A program made the position numbers and the translations under genes. Of a DNA stretch of 64,000 nucleotides, positions 61,336-64,000 are shown piece by piece. The stretch's first letter is position 1. Each line of letters opens with the position of its first letter. The notes under the pieces are model-generated. The model did not search any database and was not told the DNA's origin. It saw only the letters and a program-made list of their open reading frames with translations. Origin of the DNA: JBQTIY01 sp052387675 (GTDB taxonomy: Bacteria > Planctomycetota > B15-G4); assembly GCA_052387675.1 (NCBI GenBank), contig JBQTIY010000006.1, forward strand, positions 62,001 to 126,000, written 5' to 3'.

Positions 61336-62285
61336 CACGAGGGCGTGGCCGAGGACGCGCGGCGAGAGGGGCGCACGTCGGTCGCTAGGCCCGCACGACG
61401 CAACCCCGCGATGACCCACCAGCCGAGATCGATCTCGTACCAGCGCTGGCCCAGCCGTGGATCATCTTGCTGCTCATGATGATTGCGGTGCCAGTTCTCG
61501 CCCTGTAGGAGCAGGAAGGGCGTCAGCCACCACACGTTGCGGCTGCTACCGCCTGCGGCGGTGGGCTGCCCAAGGTGGCAGATGCTGTTCACGGTGCATT
61601 GCGCGTGCAGCGCCATGACCAGCCGCAGCGGCCCGAGCCAAAGCCACGCCGCCCAGCCCAAGGCCAGGCCGCCAAAAACGGAGATGACCAGCACCGGCAC
61701 TTGCAGCCGGCTCCAGATGCGATAGGCCGGGCGATTGAGATCGCGGCAATAGCGGTCAGAGGAGGCTTGCCCGGCCTGCCAGAGCCAGCGCAAGTGCGCC
61801 CACCAGAAGCCGCCGCCCTTGGGCGAGGAAATGTCCTCGTCCGTGTCGCTCGTGGCGTGGTGCAGGCGGTGATTGGCCACCCAGGTCAGCGGCTTGCCGG
61901 AGCCGTTGAAGACCGCAAAGAAGATGAGCACCTGTTCGACGACCGGGTTCAAAACCAGGCCGTGATGCGTCAGTGCGCGGTGGTAGCAGACGGTCGTGCC
62001 GAGTCCGCCCAGCACGAGCAGCGCGAGGGCCGCGCCGACCACCGGCCAGGACGGCAAGGGAGCCCAGATGAGCCCGGCCACGGCCGCCACGTGAATCAAC
62101 ACGACGTAGACGAACGTCGGCGTGTCACCTGGGGCCCGATAGAACCAGGAACGCTTCCACGGCTCCGCAATCTGCGATGCGCGCGGACGGGGCCGCGGAC
62201 GCTCGGTCGGCGGAGTCGGCGGGAGTTGCCGAGAACCCTTGGAGGCTGGTGCGGGCGCGGGTGCGGGCGGATATGTCGTGAGCAA
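61335..62285 (-). CDS. Acyl-CoA/acyl-lipid fatty acid desaturase
   Basis: 316 aa from a TTG at 62285 that lacks a ribosome site, so the true start may be further in; the first 40 residues are Pro-rich and unlike the family. The three His boxes of the membrane di-iron desaturases are present: HRALTH (102-107), HRLHH (139-143) and HRNHH (266-270), with four membrane helices. This is the delta-9 desaturase type, which puts a double bond in membrane acyl chains. It is coupled to the DEAD helicase at the 3' end. Confidence 0.88.
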   Translation of the reverse strand: MLTTYPPAPAPAPASKGSRQLPPTPPTERPRPRPRASQIAEPWKRSWFYRAPGDTPTFVYVVLIHVAAVAGLIWAPLPSWPVVGAALALLVLGGLGTTVCYHRALTHHGLVLNPVVEQVLIFFAVFNGSGKPLTWVANHRLHHATSDTDEDISSPKGGGFWWAHLRWLWQAGQASSDRYCRDLNRPAYRIWSRLQVPVLVISVFGGLALGWAAWLWLGPLRLVMALHAQCTVNSICHLGQPTAAGGSSRNVWWLTPFLLLQGENWHRNHHEQQDDPRLGQRWYEIDLGWWVIAGLRRAGLATDVRPSRRASSATPS

Positions 62286-62364
62286 GGAACCCGCAACTGC
62301 GAGGGGATCGGTTAAAGGCGCATCTTAGCGCCGTGCCCCTCGCCCCCCTTCAACAATCTTCAGT

Positions 62365-62724
62365 TCACGCCGGCCCGAGCACCGACCACAACGTGAGCAT
62401 TCCCACGAGCAAACTCGCCAAGACGAGGACAAAAACTGCCCCAGCCGCCACATCCTTGGCACGGCCGATGGCGGGATGCCGTTCGGGATGCAAATGATCC
62501 GCCAATGTTTCAAGTGACGAGTTCAATAATTCCACGGCGAGCACGAGCGCGAGCAGCGCCAGGGAGAGCGCCCACCAGATGGCGGCCGGCTGCAGCCAGC
62601 ACAGCACACCCACCCAGCCCACGAGCGCCAGCAGTTCGGTGCGCACGCTGGATTCGCTGGCGATGGCGGCCCGCAATCCCGCGAGCGCGAAGCCCATGCG
62701 CTCCTTCAGCGGACGGTTCTTCAT
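62365..62724 (-). CDS. dgkA: Diacylglycerol/undecaprenol kinase
   Basis: 119 aa from the ATG at 62724, typical DgkA length, with three membrane helices. The active-site stretch AVELLNSSLETLAD (catalytic Glu) and the KDVAAGAVFVL segment are conserved. It phosphorylates diacylglycerol or undecaprenol to recycle lipid. A strong terminator for the pilin gene lies just upstream, so it should have its own promoter. Confidence 0.93.
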   Translation of the reverse strand: MKNRPLKERMGFALAGLRAAIASESSVRTELLALVGWVGVLCWLQPAAIWWALSLALLALVLAVELLNSSLETLADHLHPERHPAIGRAKDVAAGAVFVLVLASLLVGMLTLWSVLGPA

Positions 62725-62749
62725 CGCCCGACTTTGTACCAGATGAAAC

Positions 62750-62782
62750 AGGCCCGGCGGGGACGAGCGCCCCGCCGGGCCT
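62750..62782 (-). terminator. Rho-independent terminator of the pilin-like gene
   Basis: Arms AGGCCCGGCGGGG (62750-62762) and CCCCGCCGGGCCT (62770-62782) form a perfect 13-bp stem with a 7-nt loop. On the minus strand it is followed by GTTTCATCT, a moderate T-rich tail. It lies 51 nt after the pilin stop. Confidence 0.8.
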
Positions 62783-62833
62783 GACAATCCGGAGACAGGT
62801 CGTCAGCCCGTGGCTGGCGGCCTCACGACAGAA

Positions 62834-63298
62834 TCAGAGAGACCAGTAGGCCGTGCCGCTCGGGCCAGAACCCGAAACGTCGGCGCGGAACTCGCCGGTG
62901 CCGGTCGCATAGCGCCAGCCGCCGGTCTGGTCGGCCGGGGCCGAACCAATCGTGGCGCCGGTCACGACGGCGTTGCTGCCGCTGATCGGGTTGGCCGGGA
63001 AGGCGTTGCGGATGTACGGACCGTACTTCGTGCCGGCCGCGCCGGTCACGTCCGTCTGCGTCGTGAGCTTGGTCACGATGTTCGCATCCGGGAAGACGTC
63101 GTTGTGCTGCACCTTGTAGAGTTCGATGGCCTGACGAATGGTGGCCAAGTTGCTCGCGAGGGCAGCTTCCTTGGACTCAGCGGCCGCGGTGTTGAACTGC
63201 GGGATCACGACCGCGGCGAGAATGCCGAGGATGATCACGACGATCAGCAACTCGACCAACGTGAAGCCCGACTGGCCGCGACGTGGGTTGCTAGACAT
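62834..63298 (-). CDS. Type IV pilin-like / GspG-type pseudopilin
   Basis: 154 aa from the ATG at 63298, preceded by AGGAG 7 nt upstream. The prepilin signal ends at Gly before FTLVELLIV, the class III cleavage site with the conserved Glu at mature position 5, followed by the long hydrophobic helix. The C-terminal part has a GGWRYATGTGEF segment like major pseudopilins. It may form a type IV pilus or the type II secretion pseudopilus; no assembly genes are nearby. Strong ribosome site and strong terminator suggest high expression. Confidence 0.88.
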   Translation of the reverse strand: MSSNPRRGQSGFTLVELLIVVIILGILAAVVIPQFNTAAAESKEAALASNLATIRQAIELYKVQHNDVFPDANIVTKLTTQTDVTGAAGTKYGPYIRNAFPANPISGSNAVVTGATIGSAPADQTGGWRYATGTGEFRADVSGSGPSGTAYWSL

Positions 63299-63391
63299 GG
63301 GTAAAACTCCTGGAGACTTGCGAAGCCGCCGACTGGGCGGATCCCTTCGACACCTCCAACCTTCGACCGGCACGGAGGGTGAGTTGAGGGC

Positions 63392-64000
63392 TCAGTCCGC
63401 GGGCGGGCCCAGCAGGCCCGGGTCGAGATCGGCGTCGGTCAGGGACTCCAGAAAAGCCAGGAGATCAGCCAATTCCTGCTCGGTCAGGTGCAGCGGCTGG
63501 AGCATGAGTTCGAAGTGATTGCGCAACGGATCGTGCACGACCTCGAAGCGCGAATAGTGGTTCAGGACGTCCCGGAGCGTGGCGAACTGGCCCTGGTGCA
63601 TGTAGGGCGCGGTGAGCGCTACGTTGCGCAGCGAGGGCGTCTTGAACTGACCCAAGTTCTCGACGCGCGGCTGCAAAAAGTCGAGCGTTTCCCGCGCAAG
63701 GCGGCCCCCGTCATCGGTGAAAGCGGAGCGGGAGTTGAAAGGGTCTGTCAGCAGGCGGTCGATGCCGCGCTGACGCCCGGGATCCTTGGCCAGCTCGGGG
63801 CGCAGCGGCGGCACACGCGTGCTGTGAAACTCGCGATCGGTGAAGTTGGGGCCGCTGTGGCACAAATGACAGTTGGCCCGTCCGACGAAGAGTTTGAGGC
63901 CGGCCCGGGCACTCTCGGAGAGGGCCGCCAGCTTGTCGGGAGATCCCTCTCGCAGGCCCTCCACGAAGACATCGAAGGGCGCCCGATCCGAGACGAGCCG
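63392..64000 (-). CDS. Di-haem cytochrome c peroxidase/MauG-like protein, C-terminal part
   Basis: 203 codons visible; the frame stays open to the window edge, so the 5' end is outside. The second haem motif CHLCH is near the visible N-terminus. Also present are the family segments QFKTPSLRNVALTAPYMHQGQ and RDVLNHY. It reduces peroxide with electrons from small cytochromes, or acts as a MauG-like modifying enzyme. The stop is 93 nt upstream of the pilin gene. Confidence 0.9.
   Translation of the reverse strand, partial: RLVSDRAPFDVFVEGLREGSPDKLAALSESARAGLKLFVGRANCHLCHSGPNFTDREFHSTRVPPLRPELAKDPGRQRGIDRLLTDPFNSRSAFTDDGGRLARETLDFLQPRVENLGQFKTPSLRNVALTAPYMHQGQFATLRDVLNHYSRFEVVHDPLRNHFELMLQPLHLTEQELADLLAFLESLTDADLDPGLLGPPAD

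Overview
The window is about 64 kb of high-GC DNA from a Gram-negative bacterium with dense, mostly single-copy housekeeping genes. The envelope is diderm: bamA, lpxD, an lpxC-fabZ fusion and lpxA are present, together with an AlgE-like barrel. Several large exported proteins combine a sorbosone-dehydrogenase-like propeller with PKD, discoidin-like or 3-keto-disaccharide-hydrolase (DUF1080) domains, and two secreted proteins share a C-terminal domain. This mix, plus the glmU-prs-bL25-pth-bS6-bS18-bL9-dnaB order, fits Planctomycetota or a close deep-branching relative. That placement is inference from gene content and was not computed.

Layout. 1-5141: end of a DUF255/YyaL-type protein and a 1174-aa secreted dehydrogenase-like protein. 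5196-8133 (minus): tRNA-Lys, frr, pyrH, tsf, rpsB. 8352-12717: a diguanylate cyclase converging on ileS. 12883-21643: an unusual acyl-metabolism island with an MBOAT acyltransferase, acyl carrier protein, SGNH protein, crotonyl-CoA reductase-like enzyme, canonical KAS III, Rieske oxygenase, a KAS III homologue without its catalytic triad, and an AMP-forming acyl ligase. The last two are the tail of a tightly packed minus-strand run that starts at dnaB and carries bamA and the lipid A genes (20042-29672). 29831-34787 (minus): bL9, a single reading frame encoding both bS6 and bS18, pth, bL25, prs, glmU. 34976-36820: a monocistronic secreted-protein gene with a near-consensus promoter and a strong terminator.

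36880-46719: patatin, secreted and zinc-ribbon proteins, the M48/LemA pair, a cytochrome c plus propeller/DUF1080 pair, and a coiled-coil/HTH protein. 46748-64000: RNA methyltransferase, two TMTC-like TPR membrane proteins, a histidine kinase/NtrC-type regulator pair, an AlgE-like barrel, a papain-like envelope protein with a lipoprotein, a Na+/H+ antiporter, a DEAD helicase, a desaturase, diacylglycerol kinase, a type IV pilin-like protein and the end of a di-haem peroxidase.

Genes are tightly packed, often with 1-4 nt stop/start overlaps (ATGA, GTGA, TTGA, TGATG). The best candidates for something undescribed are the acyl island, which looks like a Dlt-type acyl-transfer module joined to its own acyl-synthesis enzymes, and the bS6-bS18 fusion. 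No rRNA, CRISPR array, insertion sequence or prophage was seen.
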